Assembly (NCBI GenBank): GCA_046262015.1
Contig: JBHENN010000002.1
Coordinates: forward strand, 1-12,495
Length of the DNA: 12,495 nt
Source: JBHENN01 sp046262015
GTDB taxonomy: Bacteria; Actinomycetota; CADDZG01; WHSQ01
Direction: 5' to 3'
The translations under genes were made by a program, and so were the position numbers. The notes beneath the pieces are model-generated. The model was not told the origin of the DNA. It worked only from the letters and a program-made list of their open reading frames with translations, and made no database searches. Numbering within the stretch: position 1 is the stretch's first letter; each line of letters begins with the position of its first letter. Positions 12,275 to 12,495 of the stretch are shown piece after piece.

Positions 12275-12495
12275 CTCAGCCGTTCGCACTCATGCTCGTC
12301 GGCTTGTTCCCGTGTGCGAAAGAAGCGGCAGCACCGGTCGCATAGGAAGCGGACCACGCTGACCCGACCGATGCCCGCCTCGTACTCTGTCCCCCGGATC
12401 TCGAGGACTTGCGGCACGCGCGGCCGTCGCTTGGGAATCCAGAGGTCCCACGCCTTGGCGGCCGCGGCACCAGCCGCTCGGGGGGGGGGGGGGGG
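12271..12495 (-). CDS. Zinc-finger protein, 5' end outside window
   Basis: A partial frame running in from the right edge and ending at TGA 12273-12271, which overlaps the excisionase-like start by 4 nt. Visible residues include KAWDLWIPKRRPRVPQVLEI, then RVSVVRFLCDRCCRFFRTRE and QADEHECERLR. The C-x2-C-x12-H-x-C pattern near the C-terminus resembles a C2H2/C2HC finger. No family recognised. The first codons come from the poly-G/poly-C run and should not be trusted. Confidence 0.6.
   Translation of the reverse strand, partial: PPPPPRAAGAAAAKAWDLWIPKRRPRVPQVLEIRGTEYEAGIGRVSVVRFLCDRCCRFFRTREQADEHECERLR
12480..12495. other. 16-base homopolymer at contig edge, likely artefact
   Basis: Sixteen consecutive G end the window. 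Such runs are typical of no-signal calls in two-colour sequencing carried into a contig end. It should not be read as biology. Confidence 0.6.

Noticed and set aside
12276..12470. 64-codon minus-strand frame near the right edge
   Set aside because: Arg/Ser/Gly-rich and out of frame with the zinc-finger protein, whose stop is GTGA-coupled to the next gene.

Overview
The window reads as part of a temperate tailed-phage genome from a GC-rich bacterium. It could be a free or circular phage genome, or a metagenomic contig. Every supported gene is on the minus strand, and most neighbours overlap by 4 nt (ATGA or GTGA) or by 1-8 nt. This gives one right-to-left genome of coupled operons. The host cannot be named. 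The tRNA-Arg attachment site and an SGNH-type lipoprotein of a kind I associate with soil phyla such as Acidobacteriota and Planctomycetota give only a weak hint. The right edge is a run of 16 G, probably a contig-end artefact.

Layout, right to left. (1) Integration module, 12495-10591: a 5'-truncated zinc-finger protein, an excisionase-like HTH protein and a tyrosine recombinase. (2) Attachment region, 10590-10130: a 45-bp 3' half of a tRNA-Arg(TCT) gene, an inverted-repeat core over the anticodon loop, and two flanking near-identical arm-type repeats. Phage genes lie on both sides, so this looks like attP rather than a prophage edge. (3) Cargo and early region, 10462-6336: an SGNH-hydrolase-like lipoprotein, a 30-aa membrane peptide, several unknown proteins (one with a Fis-like HTH, one with eight cysteines), a conserved hypothetical broken by a one-base frameshift, and a small protein resembling the Acb2/Tad1 helical hairpin of anti-CBASS/anti-Thoeris proteins. 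(4) Replication and control, 6335-4266: a regulatory gap rich in GATC, a DUF1376-type replication protein whose gene holds a candidate origin (iterons, two DnaA boxes, an AT-rich stretch), a LuxR-type HTH regulator, then a predicted promoter followed at once by a strong terminator. (5) Late operon, 4265-1: five small proteins of unknown function, an HNH endonuclease, a P27-type terminase small subunit, two tiny membrane or secreted peptides, an RtcB RNA ligase and an Ntn-hydrolase (HslV/proteasome-like) cut by the left edge. The terminase large subunit, portal and capsid genes are not visible and would be expected beyond the left edge.

How it may work together (inference). On integration the phage tRNA half would rebuild the host tRNA-Arg gene and place the SGNH lipoprotein just behind it, while int would end up at the far end of the prophage. 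The promoter-terminator pair before the packaging genes looks like a late-gene switch needing antitermination. RtcB could repair tRNAs cut by host anticodon-nuclease defences.
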